This document shows positions 44,384 to 54,413 of a DNA stretch of 64,000 bases, piece by piece. Numbering within the stretch: position 1 is the stretch's first letter; the number at the start of each line of letters is the position of its first letter. Made by a program: the position numbers and the translations under genes. The notes below the pieces were generated by a model that saw only the letters and a list, made by a program, of their open reading frames with translations, did no database searches and had not been told where the DNA came from. The stretch spans positions 1,202,001-1,266,000 of the forward strand of contig NZ_CP092333.1 of the NCBI RefSeq assembly GCF_018595675.2. Reading direction: 5' to 3'. The stretch comes from Flavihumibacter fluvii (lineage in GTDB: Bacteria > Bacteroidota > Bacteroidia > Chitinophagales > Chitinophagaceae).

Positions 44384-45874
44384 TTATCTTATCTTAGTAA
44401 TCTTCAACACATTCGTCGGAAGGTGGTCCATTACCGGTGTACTACCGGTGCTAACAACAACATCTTCCTCTTTAATGAAACCCCTTGATTTCAGGATCTC
44501 AATCTGGTCGGAGATGATATCATCAAGACTTTCTTCTTCTTCATAAAAGAAGGCGCGAACACCCCAGCTAAGACTTAACTGGTTTACTAATGATTTCTCC
44601 TTGGTGAAAATATAAAGTGGTGATTTTGGCCTGTAGCTGGATAACATAAAACCGGTGTACCCGCTTTGTGTCATACCGATCAATGCCTCTGCATTTACAT
44701 CTTTAGCAATTTTGCAGGCATTATAACAGATTGCATCACTTAAAAAAGAAGGCGAGTGGGGTTGTGGCGTCAGGTCTTCTTCGCGGTTGTAATAGTAAGC
44801 CTTGCGTTCAATTTCACCAATGATCTTACTCATGGTTTCAATGACCAGCACCGGGTGTTGGCCTGTAGCGGTTTCACCACTCAGCATTACGGCATCTGCA
44901 CCTTCCAGGACCGCATTGGCAACATCAGTCACTTCACTTCGATTTGGTTTCACCCGATCGATCATACTTTCCATCATCTGTGTGGCAACAATTACGGGTT
45001 TGGCCCTGTGCATACATTTGCGGATAATATCTTTCTGGATCAGTGGAACCTGTTCCATCGGTATTTCAATACCCAGGTCACCCCTGGCGATCATAACGCC
45101 ATCACTTTCTAATATGAGGTCGCGCAAATTCGTTATCGCTTCAGGCATTTCAATTTTTGAAATGACTTTGGTTTTGCTTTTGTGCTTATTCAGTATGCCG
45201 CGAAGTTCCAGCAGGTCTTCCACTCTTTTAACAAAGGATAAGGCAACCCAGTCCAGTTTTTGCTCAATAATAAAATCAAGGTCTACCAGGTCCTTTTCAG
45301 TCAGCGCCGGAAGTGAAATCTTGGTATCTGGAAGGTTGATGCCTTTCTTGGAGGAAAGGTTCCCGCCAAGGGTTACTTTTACTTTTACATCATTACTGGC
45401 AGTGATCTCAACGACTTCAACTTCAATTTTTCCATCATCAATGAATATGCGGTTACCTACTACAACATCAGCATATAGATCAGGATAACTCACATATATT
45501 TTTTCAATCGTACCAACACATTTTGTGTTTGTAAACGTGAGGATATCGCCTTCTTTAACGGGTAATAAGTTATTGGCAATTTCACCGACCCTCAGTTTTG
45601 GTCCCTGTAAATCGCCCAGGATGGCAATGTTATACGGTTCGGTTGAATTGATTTTGCGGATATGGCGGATGATTTCAGACTTGTCTTCATGAGAACCATG
45701 GGAAAAATTCAGGCGGAAAACATTTACTCCCGCTTTTACTAATTCCAATAATTGCTCGTAAGTATCGCAGGCCGGACCAACTGTCGCAACAATTTTTGTT
45801 CTTTTGAATGCGTGTTGTCTGCCTGCTTCTTTATCCATTTGCTGATGTAGGTATTTCGAAGCGTTCTTAGACAT
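44384..45874 (-). CDS. pyk: Pyruvate kinase
   Basis: Pyruvate kinase makes pyruvate and ATP from phosphoenolpyruvate and ADP at the end of glycolysis. The 496-residue protein has TKIVATVGPACDTYEQLLEL, VFRLNFSHGSHEDK, a B domain, SKIEMPEAITNLRDLI (catalytic Lys), MIARGDLGIEIPMEQVP, ATQMMESMIDRVKPNRSEVTD and MLSGETATGQHPV, followed by the C-terminal allosteric domain. It starts 32 bases after pfkA on the same strand, so the two irreversible glycolytic kinases probably form an operon. Confidence 0.98.
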   Translation of the reverse strand: MSKNASKYLHQQMDKEAGRQHAFKRTKIVATVGPACDTYEQLLELVKAGVNVFRLNFSHGSHEDKSEIIRHIRKINSTEPYNIAILGDLQGPKLRVGEIANNLLPVKEGDILTFTNTKCVGTIEKIYVSYPDLYADVVVGNRIFIDDGKIEVEVVEITASNDVKVKVTLGGNLSSKKGINLPDTKISLPALTEKDLVDLDFIIEQKLDWVALSFVKRVEDLLELRGILNKHKSKTKVISKIEMPEAITNLRDLILESDGVMIARGDLGIEIPMEQVPLIQKDIIRKCMHRAKPVIVATQMMESMIDRVKPNRSEVTDVANAVLEGADAVMLSGETATGQHPVLVIETMSKIIGEIERKAYYYNREEDLTPQPHSPSFLSDAICYNACKIAKDVNAEALIGMTQSGYTGFMLSSYRPKSPLYIFTKEKSLVNQLSLSWGVRAFFYEEEESLDDIISDQIEILKSRGFIKEEDVVVSTGSTPVMDHLPTNVLKITKIR

Positions 45875-45906
45875 ATTTTTCTGTTTCGTTGCTTGCTTGT
45901 TTTAAA

Positions 45907-46893
45907 TCAGGATGCAAGTATCTTAACGATCTTCATCCATTCTTCGTTGATCTTTTGTTTGGCTTTTACCGCATACTCGAGCTGCGTATAATGCATTTTA
46001 TTATTCTGGATGCCCACCATCACATTGAAGCGGCCTGTCATCAGCGATTCTACAGCATGATAACCCATCCTGCTGGCGATCAGGCGATCGAGACAGGTTG
46101 GTGAACCCCCTCTTTGAATATGACCCAGGATACAAACCCTGGTATCTACATTCGGCATTTGCTTTTTGATGTGCTTGGCTACTTCTTCGGCACCGCCAAA
46201 TTCATCGCCTTCTGCGACTACAATAAGGTTGACGAGTTTTTTACGCTTTTCTTTTTCGAGCAGGCTTTCCACCACACTGTCAATATCAGTTTTTCGCTCA
46301 GGTATCAGTATATGTTCAGCGCCTGTGGCAATACCACTGTGCAGTGCAATATAACCGGCATCCCTTCCCATTACTTCAATAATGAACAGGCGATCATGCG
46401 CATCAGCAGTATCCCGGATTTTGTCGATGGCTTCAACCGCAGTATTTACAGCTGTATCAAAACCAATGGTGAAATCTGTTCCGGCAATATCCTTATCAAT
46501 AGTACCTGGTATGCCAATGCAGGGAATATCAAATTCCTTACTGAATTTTAAAGCACCATTGAAACTACCATCACCACCAATTACCACCAATCCGTTTATG
46601 CCTCTTTTTTTAAGGTTGTTATATGCTTTGAGCCTGCCTTCATATTCGAAAAATTCTTTACACCTTGCTGTTTTAAGTACTGTACCGCCTCGCTGAATGA
46701 TATTTGCCACCGAACGTGACTCCATTTTAAATATATCATCCTCTACCATCCCGCTATATCCTCTCATAACGCCGTGTACTTCAAGACCATGGTATAATCC
46801 GGTTCGTACAACTGCCCTGACCGCAGCATTCATACCCGGGGAATCACCTCCTGAAGTTAAAACGCCAATTTTTGTGACCCGACTGTCATTCAT
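45907..46893 (-). CDS. pfkA: ATP-dependent 6-phosphofructokinase
   Basis: PFK phosphorylates fructose-6-phosphate, the committed glycolytic step. The 328-residue protein has LTSGGDSPGMNAAVRAVVR, VVIGGDGSFNGAL and GIPGTIDKDIAGTDFTIGFD. The GGDGS (not GGDDS) and PGTID (not PKTID) forms point to ATP rather than pyrophosphate as donor, by established family rules. The catalytic loop has Lys where many PFKs have Asn (TIDKD). It is upstream of pyk. Confidence 0.97.
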   Translation of the reverse strand: MNDSRVTKIGVLTSGGDSPGMNAAVRAVVRTGLYHGLEVHGVMRGYSGMVEDDIFKMESRSVANIIQRGGTVLKTARCKEFFEYEGRLKAYNNLKKRGINGLVVIGGDGSFNGALKFSKEFDIPCIGIPGTIDKDIAGTDFTIGFDTAVNTAVEAIDKIRDTADAHDRLFIIEVMGRDAGYIALHSGIATGAEHILIPERKTDIDSVVESLLEKEKRKKLVNLIVVAEGDEFGGAEEVAKHIKKQMPNVDTRVCILGHIQRGGSPTCLDRLIASRMGYHAVESLMTGRFNVMVGIQNNKMHYTQLEYAVKAKQKINEEWMKIVKILAS

Positions 46894-46972
46894 TTAATTT
46901 AATTAGTTTGGTTTAACATGCTAATAATGGCTGGCAAGCAGCATAAATAGCCAAAGCTTATATTATGCGCGC

Positions 46973-46980
46973 CAAAAATA
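46973..46980 (-). promoter_or_regulatory. Candidate -7 promoter element of pfkA-pyk
   Basis: TATTTTTG on the minus strand fits TANNTTTG, with a leader of about 70 bases to the pfkA ATG. No clear -33 element is seen at the expected spacing. Confidence 0.4.
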
Positions 46981-47118
46981 AGGATTTGCCCTGATTATGA
47001 AGGTATCTACCCTGAGTCTCTGGAAAATGAACCGGTTTTGTACTTACGGTTGTTAGTTTTTCGGAATGTTTAACTTCTGCCAAACCAACCAAACATTTCC
47101 GGATATTTGGCGCTAATT

Positions 47119-48009
47119 ATGCAAAAAGTACTAATAACCGGGGCAAATGGTTTTGTTGGTCAATCCCTCGTCAGGCTTTTATTAACAAAAGGATATTCTG
47201 TTATTGCTCTGGGTAAGGGACCATCCAGGTTGTCTGTTACGCATCCTTCTTTGCAATATTTTTCAGTTGATATAACACATCCTTTCGAAGCCCAACAGGT
47301 GATAAGCCATGAGCAGCCCGATTGTATTGTGCATTGCGCTGCCATGACCCAGGTTGATGATTGTGAGTTGCTGGAGAAAGAAGCCCATTCCATGAATGTG
47401 GAAGCCACAGCCCGGCTTTTGCTTGATGCAGAATCGCATAGCCGGTTCTTTATTTTGTTGTCCACCGACTTTGTATTTGACGGCCTGCAAGGAATGTACA
47501 CTGAAGAGGATTCCGTTAATCCGGTTAGCTGGTACGGCCATACCAAAATGGAAGCTGAAGCTATAACGGAAACCGCAGAAATTCCCTGGGCCATCATCCG
47601 GACCTGCCTCGTGTATGGAGAAAAAGTTGAAAATGGCAGGAATAATTTATTTACCTGGCTCAGGGAAAACCTTGAAGCCCAAAAGCCGGTTAAGGTCGTT
47701 GATGACCAGTGGCGCACGCCTACCTGGGTTGAAGACCTGGCCATTGGAATTGAACTGGTGATTGCCAAAAAAGCCGCCGGACTATGGCATATCTCAGGTG
47801 AGGACCAATATACCCCTTACCAAATGGCCGTTGTTGCTGCTGATCATTTTGGCTGGGATAAAAGCCTTATTGAAAGAGTGACAGCAGATACATTTACCCA
47901 GGCGGGAAAAAGACCTGCCAGAACCGGTTTCAATATAAACAAAGCAAAGAAGGAATTGGGCTTTTCACCAGGCTCTTTTTTACAGAATCTTCAACATTTA
48001 CAGGGATGA
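47119..48009 (+). CDS. RmlD-like NAD(P)-dependent sugar reductase / epimerase (extended SDR)
   Basis: The 296-residue protein is an extended short-chain dehydrogenase: nucleotide motif VLITGANGFVGQSL, then VHCAAMTQVDDCE, LLSTDFVFDG, the YGHTKMEAE active-site segment with its Tyr and Lys, and IRTCLVYG. The pattern resembles dTDP-4-dehydrorhamnose reductase (RmlD), but no other rhamnose genes are adjacent, so the substrate is open. A TTG at 47107 is the formal first start; the ATG at 47119 follows the -7-like GATATTTG. Its last 12 bases overlap the convergent ctlX-like gene. Confidence 0.85.
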   Translation: MQKVLITGANGFVGQSLVRLLLTKGYSVIALGKGPSRLSVTHPSLQYFSVDITHPFEAQQVISHEQPDCIVHCAAMTQVDDCELLEKEAHSMNVEATARLLLDAESHSRFFILLSTDFVFDGLQGMYTEEDSVNPVSWYGHTKMEAEAITETAEIPWAIIRTCLVYGEKVENGRNNLFTWLRENLEAQKPVKVVDDQWRTPTWVEDLAIGIELVIAKKAAGLWHISGEDQYTPYQMAVVAADHFGWDKSLIERVTADTFTQAGKRPARTGFNINKAKKELGFSPGSFLQNLQHLQG

Positions 48010-48918
48010 TTTTTCCGGTAGGAATATTTCTGCCATCATACATCGTGCACTACCGCCTCCATTGGTTTCTATCGTACTGATATCTGCATGGATAATTGGA
48101 TTAAATGCCTCCAGGTCGGCCTTTTGGGCAGGGTTTAAGGAATTAAAGGCCTGTGAACTCATCACGAGGAATGGATCGCCCATATTATTCCTGACCTGCA
48201 GCATATTCCCGGCAAATGAATTCATTTGATCTAATGTGATATCTATTATTTTTTTGTGGGTACCGGCAATTGTTTTTAATACTGTTGCTTTCTCTTTTTC
48301 ATCAGTAATAGACGCCAGGCAGATCACCACATATTGATCGGCCACACACATCATGACATTGGTGTGGTAAATCTCCTGGCCATTTTGGTCGCGGGCAAAA
48401 AATGTTACCGGTGTGAAATTCAGGCGGTCACAAAATTCCTTTAGCAGCGACTGGTCGGTCCTGGGAGAAAGGCAGGCATAGGCGATCCGGTTATCCCGGT
48501 CCAGGACCATACTACCGGTGCCTTCCAGGAAATGATGGTCGGCCTCAGCTCCTGTAAGGTCAATGAGGCGGCGCTTTTCAAAATGCCGTAAAATTTGATC
48601 CAGCACATGTTGTTTTCTTTCAGCACGCCGGTTTGCTGCAAACATTGGATACAGTACAACTGTTCCGTCATCATGAAAACTCACCCAGTTATTCGGGAAG
48701 ATAGAATCGGGTGTATATGGTTCCGGTGTATCATCAATCACAGTTACATGGATGCCTTTCTGCTGAAGCTGGAACACAAAATTGTCAAACTCATTTCGGG
48801 CTTTCAATTGCGCATCCTGGTCATTGCCCTTCACCTGGAAAGCATTATTGACGGCCGTTTCAGCATTAAAACTAAAATTGACCGGCCTGATCATCAATAT
48901 ATTGGAAGTTGTTTGCAT
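47998..48918 (-). CDS. ctlX: CtlX-type citrulline hydrolase (amidinotransferase/deiminase superfamily)
   Basis: CtlX-like proteins belong to the guanidino-group-modifying superfamily and hydrolyse citrulline to ornithine, as described for Francisella-type proteins. The 306-residue protein has ILMIRPVNFSFNAETAVNNA, PDSIFPNNWVSFHDDGTVVLYP, the substrate-binding LEGTGSMVLDR segment, EIYHTNVMMC with the catalytic His, and the nucleophile Cys near the C-terminus in NGGGSARCMMAEIF. It starts 4 bases after the stop of the deiminase gene at 48923, so the two form an operon, giving arginine to citrulline to ornithine in sequence. Confidence 0.88.
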   Translation of the reverse strand: MQTTSNILMIRPVNFSFNAETAVNNAFQVKGNDQDAQLKARNEFDNFVFQLQQKGIHVTVIDDTPEPYTPDSIFPNNWVSFHDDGTVVLYPMFAANRRAERKQHVLDQILRHFEKRRLIDLTGAEADHHFLEGTGSMVLDRDNRIAYACLSPRTDQSLLKEFCDRLNFTPVTFFARDQNGQEIYHTNVMMCVADQYVVICLASITDEKEKATVLKTIAGTHKKIIDITLDQMNSFAGNMLQVRNNMGDPFLVMSSQAFNSLNPAQKADLEAFNPIIHADISTIETNGGGSARCMMAEIFLPEKSSL

Positions 48919-48922
48919 TGTA

Positions 48923-50371
48923 TTAGTTTATTTCATCCCTTAACAGTGGCATACTCATACAATGGAAGCCACCTCTTGCTCTTGATAATTCTGCAGACGG
49001 CATCATAATCAGGCAGTTGTTGATTTTCTCAGTTGTGATGGCGCCGCTTTCGAGTTGATCCAGTAAATCATTAGCCAATATCACAGAAAAACCGGCATCC
49101 CTGAATGCATCAGCAGTTTTATCATTCCTGTCATAACCCAGTACCACACCTTCTTTCAGGGCCAGGACATTACAGGAATCTGTCCATTGTTCACGGGCAT
49201 CAAACGGGAATTCGTTGTTTCCGGAATAGATGAATTTCACTTTCTCTTCACTGTCAAGATCATTTTTACTGATATCAGTCAAAAGGTCTTCGAGGTTATC
49301 GAAATACACCGGGTTCTCAATGTCTTTTTTCCTGAACTGGATGATCTTGATCTTATGGTCGTCTTTTTTCCCTTCCAGTATTCGCTGTACTATATCAGCA
49401 TCTTCCTTCTTGATTGATTTTTTTGAAAAGATACCCAGCATAACCCATACATTTCTTTTGACCTGTGTAAATACAGTATCAATATGCATGTAATCACGTT
49501 TCTTCGGAATTTTTACAATGGTTACTTTCTTCACCACATTTCTTTCAAAAAGGGCGTGGATGGCCTGGTGCGCCGCTTCCATGCTGGTTCGTTCGCTGAC
49601 ACCAATAAGCACATGGTCTTTGCTCACCACCATTACGTCACCACCTTCAAGCGTTACCTTTTTATCATCACCTTCTTTGGGTAAAAGAAAATGCTGGTGG
49701 GTGTCTGGTAATTCAATGATATTATTGCGGAGCCCGGCAAATAACGGGTGGTTGAAAAAGATATAACGCACCAGCAGCGCTTCGCGGGTCCGGGCTTTCT
49801 TGGCTGGTTTATTCAGGAGGATATGGTTGTTGATGGTAATTCCAATATCACGGGTAAAAATAAAATTGGGGATCGGTGGGAATAGCATAGTGGTATCTGA
49901 ATCAGTACCACTGATGAAAATCTTTGCAAGGTCAGTGGGATGGTAATTGAGCAGTTCTTGTTGTACCTGGTAGGAACATCCTTCCACTGCGCATACAGAC
50001 GCAACCAGCGTTAACCTTATCTCGCGATCCACCAGGATTTCTTCGAGCAGCCATTGCAACTCAATTACCTTATCGGATTTATAAAAATCCTTATGACCGG
50101 GTTTATAGAAATTCCTTTTCGCTTCCAGGTCATCAATATCCTTTAAACGTCCTTTTATCTTGTCGGGATCAAGGAAATACAGCAGGATCTTCGTATAGAA
50201 ATCGTACTCTTTCCTGCGGATTGTATCGAGGTGAACAATATCTTCAAACAGCCAGTCCTGGGCTTTCGACGGGACAACTTTTCCAAGGCCGCTATCCGGA
50301 CTATGTACCAATAATCTCCGGAGAGTTCCCACTTCACTGGTAACTGAAGCAAACGATAGTTCTTTTGGCAT
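48923..50371 (-). CDS. Arginine deiminase-family protein
   Basis: Arginine deiminase converts arginine to citrulline and ammonia. The protein (482 residues) is longer than classical ArcA (about 410). It keeps the family active-site order: NFIFTRDIGITINN (Asp), VTLEGGDVMVV (Glu, Gly, Asp), MHIDTVFTQV (His, Asp) and the nucleophile Cys in ARGGFHCMSMPLLRDEI. The frame extends to 50407, but the ATG at 50371 begins the conserved ELSFASVTSEVGTLRRLLVH. It is upstream of the ctlX-like gene, and the substrate is probably arginine, though relatives with other guanidino substrates exist. Confidence 0.88.
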   Translation of the reverse strand: MPKELSFASVTSEVGTLRRLLVHSPDSGLGKVVPSKAQDWLFEDIVHLDTIRRKEYDFYTKILLYFLDPDKIKGRLKDIDDLEAKRNFYKPGHKDFYKSDKVIELQWLLEEILVDREIRLTLVASVCAVEGCSYQVQQELLNYHPTDLAKIFISGTDSDTTMLFPPIPNFIFTRDIGITINNHILLNKPAKKARTREALLVRYIFFNHPLFAGLRNNIIELPDTHQHFLLPKEGDDKKVTLEGGDVMVVSKDHVLIGVSERTSMEAAHQAIHALFERNVVKKVTIVKIPKKRDYMHIDTVFTQVKRNVWVMLGIFSKKSIKKEDADIVQRILEGKKDDHKIKIIQFRKKDIENPVYFDNLEDLLTDISKNDLDSEEKVKFIYSGNNEFPFDAREQWTDSCNVLALKEGVVLGYDRNDKTADAFRDAGFSVILANDLLDQLESGAITTEKINNCLIMMPSAELSRARGGFHCMSMPLLRDEIN

Positions 50372-50527
50372 AAAAAAATAATTGGTAACTAAATCTACAT
50401 GTAGCAAAATCTAAGAAATACAGGTACAGAATGGCTAGTCCGGTATATAGAAGTTCACCGGAAGCAACATTGCTGCAAAAGAAGGTATGGCAATAGGCCT
50501 GTACATCAGGACCGCTAAACTACATAA

Positions 50528-51349
50528 TTATTCCCTGATCGCCACCAATGGTATATGTGTATGGTATAACAATTTTTTAGTACTACTCGGATTGAATAAT
50601 GCAGACAGCAGGCTGTGTTTGCGGGGGAGGGTTATAATCAGGTCTATATTCTTATCGGCCGCAAAAGTATTGATGGCATCAACATAATCGATGATCCTGA
50701 TGAAATAGAATTCAGGGTCAAAATCCTTGAGCATTTCCAGCATATCGGCCCTTTCCTTCTTGTATTCTTCGGTTAATTCAACATAATGTTCACTGTCGAC
50801 ATTTACTATGTGCAGGTTTGCCTTGAAAAAAGACAGTAGCATCCGTAACTGTTTGATAGGGGTGTTGGCTTTCACTTCTTTCATGGTTGTGGCAAACAAC
50901 ACATTTTTGATACCTGAATATTTTGCATCAGAAGGCACAATTAGTACAGGACAAACAGCTTCCAGGGCCATGTTCAGCGCATTGCTGCCCATTAGTAACT
51001 GCTCCAGGCGGGTAGCCCCGGTAAGGCCCATCACCACCAGGTCGGCTTCGTTGTGACGAACATACCTGGTCAGGCTTTCCGTTAATGAAGTACCTGATTC
51101 AGCGACTATTTCCACATTACTGTTGGGCGACAATTCGTTGGCTAAATTACTCAGCGCAAGGTCAACCATGTTTTTACGGGCATCCATATCATTTTGAAGG
51201 GGAGTACCATCCACCCCAGCCGACACCTTGTTAAATACATGGTAGAAAATTACCCTGGAATCGGGTATTTCTGCGGCCATGGAAATGGCGAAACGGGCTG
51301 CATTACTGGATGTTTCAGAAAAATCTATGGGAATAAGTATTGTTTTCAT
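50528..51349 (-). CDS. Universal stress protein, two tandem UspA domains
   Basis: The 273-residue cytosolic protein has two Usp domains. The first (about 1-145) has the start TILIPIDFSETSSNAARFAI and the ATP-loop-like VVMGLTGATRLEQLLMGSNA (GxxGx9GS). The second domain (about 150-273) lacks a clear loop of that kind. Such proteins bind ATP or act in stress and survival; the precise role is unknown. It is divergent from prfC. Confidence 0.93.
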   Translation of the reverse strand: MKTILIPIDFSETSSNAARFAISMAAEIPDSRVIFYHVFNKVSAGVDGTPLQNDMDARKNMVDLALSNLANELSPNSNVEIVAESGTSLTESLTRYVRHNEADLVVMGLTGATRLEQLLMGSNALNMALEAVCPVLIVPSDAKYSGIKNVLFATTMKEVKANTPIKQLRMLLSFFKANLHIVNVDSEHYVELTEEYKKERADMLEMLKDFDPEFYFIRIIDYVDAINTFAADKNIDLIITLPRKHSLLSALFNPSSTKKLLYHTHIPLVAIRE

Positions 51350-51400
51350 GCGTTTAATTTACTGAATTTTGGAATATGTACAATCAAGCTGGTCTTGTAT

Positions 51401-51408
51401 TACCTTTG
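51401..51408 (+). promoter_or_regulatory. -7 element giving a near-leaderless prfC mRNA
   Basis: TACCTTTG is an exact TANNTTTG element only 8 bases before the prfC ATG at 51417. Transcription from it would start within a few bases of the ATG. A convincing -33 TTG at 18-20 bases is not seen. Confidence 0.55.
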
Positions 51409-51416
51409 CGCCCGTT

Positions 51417-53012
51417 ATGAAATTTCATTCAGAGATAATACGCCGCCGCAGTTTTGCCATTATTTCGCACCCTGATGCCGGTAAGACCACCCTAACTGAA
51501 AAGTTACTATTATTTGGTGGTGCCATCCAAACTGCGGGTGCCGTAAAGAGCAATAAAATTAAGAAACATGCCACTTCCGATTTTATGGAAATCGAGCGGC
51601 AAAGGGGTATTTCGGTCGCCACATCGGTCATGACCTTCGAATATGAAGGCATCCTGATCAATCTGCTTGATACCCCGGGTCACAAGGATTTTGCCGAAGA
51701 TACGTACCGGACACTTACTGCGGTGGACAGTGTAATCCTGGTTATTGATAGTGTAAATGGGGTGGAAGACCAGACCCGGCGCCTCATGGAAGTCTGCCGG
51801 ATGCGTGATACGCCGGTGATCGTTTTCGTCAATAAAATGGACCGGGATGGTAAAAACCGCTTCGACCTGATTGAAGAAGTGGAAAAGGAATTGAGTATTC
51901 TCCTGCACCCTATGACCTGGCCTATTAATAGTGGAAAAGATTTCAAAGGGGTGTATAACCTGCACGACAAAAACCTTCGTCTTTTTACCGCCAATACTAA
52001 AGCTGAAGAAGCCGATACGCTTCAGTTCGAAGACCTTTCCAATCCATTGCTGGATGAAAAACTGGGCGTGCGTGATGCTGCTGTCCTGCGCGAAGACGTA
52101 GAACTGGTCGATGGGGTCCATGGAGAATTGAATGTGGCTGATTACCTGGCAGGAAAAGTTGCCCCGGTGTTTTTCGGTAGTGCCGTGAATAACTTTGGTG
52201 TCAAGGAAATGCTGGATACTTTTATCCGGATCGCACCTACTCCCCGCAGCAGGGAAACCAGTAAAAGGGTTGTTGATGTTGAAGAAGATAAATTCAGTGG
52301 TTTTATCTTTAAAATCCATGCCAACCTCGATCCTAAGCACCGCGACCGTATCGCTTTCCTGCGGGTCTGTTCCGGCCGTTTTGAAAGGAATAAATATTTC
52401 CACCATGTTCGTTTAGGTAAGGACGTCAGGTTCAGCAATCCCTATAGTTTTCTGGCCCGGAGCAAGGATGTGATTGAAGAAGCTTACCCGGGTGATGTGG
52501 TGGGACTGTTCGATACCGGCAATTTTAAAATCGGAGATACGCTGACTGAAGGAGAAGATTTTTATTTCACAGGTATTCCTTCTTTCTCGCCCGAAATTTT
52601 CAAGGAAGTGGTGAATAAGGATCCAATGAAGACCAAGCAACTTGAAAAAGGCCTCTTACAATTGACCGATGAAGGCGTTGCACAGTTATTCACCCAGTTT
52701 GGGGGTAACAAAAAGATTATTGGTTGCGTAGGGGAATTGCAATTCGAAGTGATCCAGTACCGGCTGCTTCAGGAATATGGCGCTTCAGTTGAATTCAAGG
52801 CCCAGCCATATTTTAAAGCTTGCTGGATAACCAGTCAGGATGAAAAGAAACTGCTTGATTTTACCCGCTTTAAATCTTCCAACATCGCGGAAGACAAAGA
52901 CGGACACCTCGTTTACCTGGCCCAGAGTGAATGGTTCCTCAATACCGAAAGGACAAATAATCCGGATATTGAATTCCATTTCACCTCAGAAATCCACAAA
53001 ACAGATCAATAA
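51417..53012 (+). CDS. prfC: Peptide chain release factor 3
   Basis: RF3 is a GTPase that releases RF1/RF2 from the ribosome after termination. The 531-residue product (E. coli RF3 has 529) shows G1 [15 protein letters not shown], the RGISV switch, G3 DTPGHKDF, G4 NKMDRDG, and the RF3-specific segments [19 protein letters not shown] and [19 protein letters not shown]. The frame is open to 51369, but the -7 element at 51401 and the family length favour the ATG at 51417. The last 7 bases overlap purB on the other strand. Confidence 0.97.
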   Translation: MKFHSEIIRRRSFAIISHPDAGKTTLTEKLLLFGGAIQTAGAVKSNKIKKHATSDFMEIERQRGISVATSVMTFEYEGILINLLDTPGHKDFAEDTYRTLTAVDSVILVIDSVNGVEDQTRRLMEVCRMRDTPVIVFVNKMDRDGKNRFDLIEEVEKELSILLHPMTWPINSGKDFKGVYNLHDKNLRLFTANTKAEEADTLQFEDLSNPLLDEKLGVRDAAVLREDVELVDGVHGELNVADYLAGKVAPVFFGSAVNNFGVKEMLDTFIRIAPTPRSRETSKRVVDVEEDKFSGFIFKIHANLDPKHRDRIAFLRVCSGRFERNKYFHHVRLGKDVRFSNPYSFLARSKDVIEEAYPGDVVGLFDTGNFKIGDTLTEGEDFYFTGIPSFSPEIFKEVVNKDPMKTKQLEKGLLQLTDEGVAQLFTQFGGNKKIIGCVGELQFEVIQYRLLQEYGASVEFKAQPYFKACWITSQDEKKLLDFTRFKSSNIAEDKDGHLVYLAQSEWFLNTERTNNPDIEFHFTSEIHKTDQ

Positions 53013-54349
53013 TCAGGTGTCACCCCAAAATAATTGTCAGGAGTTATGTTCAATAACTCCTTTTTTATTGCCGGACTTACCTTTAATGTACGGATAAATG
53101 ACTGGATGGTTTTCTTGTCAATGGCATTCTTTCCCCGGGTAAGGTCTTTCAGCGCTTCGTATGGTTTGGGGTAATTTTCCCGGCGTAAAATGGTCTGAAT
53201 GGCCTCTGCTACAACAGCCCAATTTCCTTCAAGGTCAGCCTTGATTTTTTGTTCATTCAATACCAGTTTGCTTAATCCTTTTTCAATGGATCGCATGGAC
53301 AATATAATATGGGCAAAAGGAACTCCGATATTCCTGAGTACAGTTGAATCTGTAAGGTCCCGCTGAAGGCGGCTGATGGGTAATTTCCCGGAAAGATGCT
53401 CCAGTAAGGCGTTTGCAATGCCCAAGTTGCCTTCCGCATTTTCAAAATCAATGGGGTTCACTTTATGGGGCATAGCCGAAGATCCGATTTCGCCTTTCTT
53501 GGTCTTTTGCTTGAAATAATCCATGGAAATATACGTCCAGATATCCCTGCAGAAATCAATCAGGATCGTATTGATCCTTTTCATGCTGTCAAAATGGGCC
53601 GCTAAATTGTCGTAATGCTCAATTTGTGTGGTGAACTGTTGCCTTTGGAGACCTAATGAATCCACAAACTGGTCGCCCAGTACAGGCCAGTTCTTTTTTG
53701 GAAACGAAACAAAATGGGCATTAAAATTACCTGTGGCACCGCCAAATTTAGCTGTAAAAGGTACATTAATGAATTGCTCTACCTGGTTTTCAATCCGCTC
53801 TACGTAAACCATCATCTCCTTACCAAGCCTGGTTGGACTGGCCGGCTGCCCATGCGTTCTGGCTAAAAGTGTAATGTTCCGCCAGTTATTTGCCAGGACC
53901 TTAAACTCCTTGTTCAGGTTGAGTAGTGCAGGCAGGTATTCAAATTCTACAGCATGTTTCCAGGATAATGGAATCGAAGTATTATTGATATCCTGGGAAG
54001 TTAAACCGAAATGGACCCATTCCTTAAGGTGCCCGATAGAACACTGCTCTAATTTTTCCTTGATGAAATATTCCACGGCTTTTACATCGTGGTTGGTGAT
54101 CTTTTCAGTTTCTTTAATATGCAGGGCGTCAGCCGGACTGAATTCGCTGGCTGCCATTTGTAAAAATGTCCTTGCTTTGGCAGGAAGTTTGAAGAAACGG
54201 TTATCTGCAAGGAAAAGGAAGTATTCAATTTCGATAATCACCCGGTATTTCATCAGCGCATATTCTGAAAAATACTCATCTAAATGGTGTAATTGCTGGC
54301 GATATCGGCCGTCAATAGGAGAGATAGCTGTAAGTGCTTGAAGTTCCAT
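53006..54349 (-). CDS. purB: Adenylosuccinate lyase
   Basis: PurB catalyses two beta-eliminations of fumarate in purine synthesis (SAICAR to AICAR and adenylosuccinate to AMP). The 447-residue protein has the E. coli-type order: [15 protein letters not shown] at the start, [47 protein letters not shown] and the fumarase-superfamily signature [20 protein letters not shown]. The catalytic Ser in this loop and His residues are present. It is divergent from mqnA and overlaps the prfC tail by 7 bases. Confidence 0.98.
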   Translation of the reverse strand: MELQALTAISPIDGRYRQQLHHLDEYFSEYALMKYRVIIEIEYFLFLADNRFFKLPAKARTFLQMAASEFSPADALHIKETEKITNHDVKAVEYFIKEKLEQCSIGHLKEWVHFGLTSQDINNTSIPLSWKHAVEFEYLPALLNLNKEFKVLANNWRNITLLARTHGQPASPTRLGKEMMVYVERIENQVEQFINVPFTAKFGGATGNFNAHFVSFPKKNWPVLGDQFVDSLGLQRQQFTTQIEHYDNLAAHFDSMKRINTILIDFCRDIWTYISMDYFKQKTKKGEIGSSAMPHKVNPIDFENAEGNLGIANALLEHLSGKLPISRLQRDLTDSTVLRNIGVPFAHIILSMRSIEKGLSKLVLNEQKIKADLEGNWAVVAEAIQTILRRENYPKPYEALKDLTRGKNAIDKKTIQSFIRTLKVSPAIKKELLNITPDNYFGVTPDY

Positions 54350-54386
54350 GTTTTATTAATAAGCGTTTCCAATCTGGAATGTCCTG

Positions 54387-54394
54387 TACATTTG
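54387..54394 (+). promoter_or_regulatory. -7 promoter element of mqnA
   Basis: TACATTTG matches TANNTTTG. A TTT (54366-54368) lies about 18 bases upstream as a weak -33. The leader to the GTG start at 54414 would be about 13-15 bases. Confidence 0.6.
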
Positions 54395-54413
54395 CGAAAT
54401 TAAACCAAAGCGA

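Noticed and set aside
44304-44546. Open frame reading FLLTAHCLLLTY
   Set aside because: It translates heptamer repeat C and the antisense of pyk.
51369-51416. Earlier start of prfC
   Set aside because: It lies upstream of the -7 element and would make the protein longer than normal RF3.
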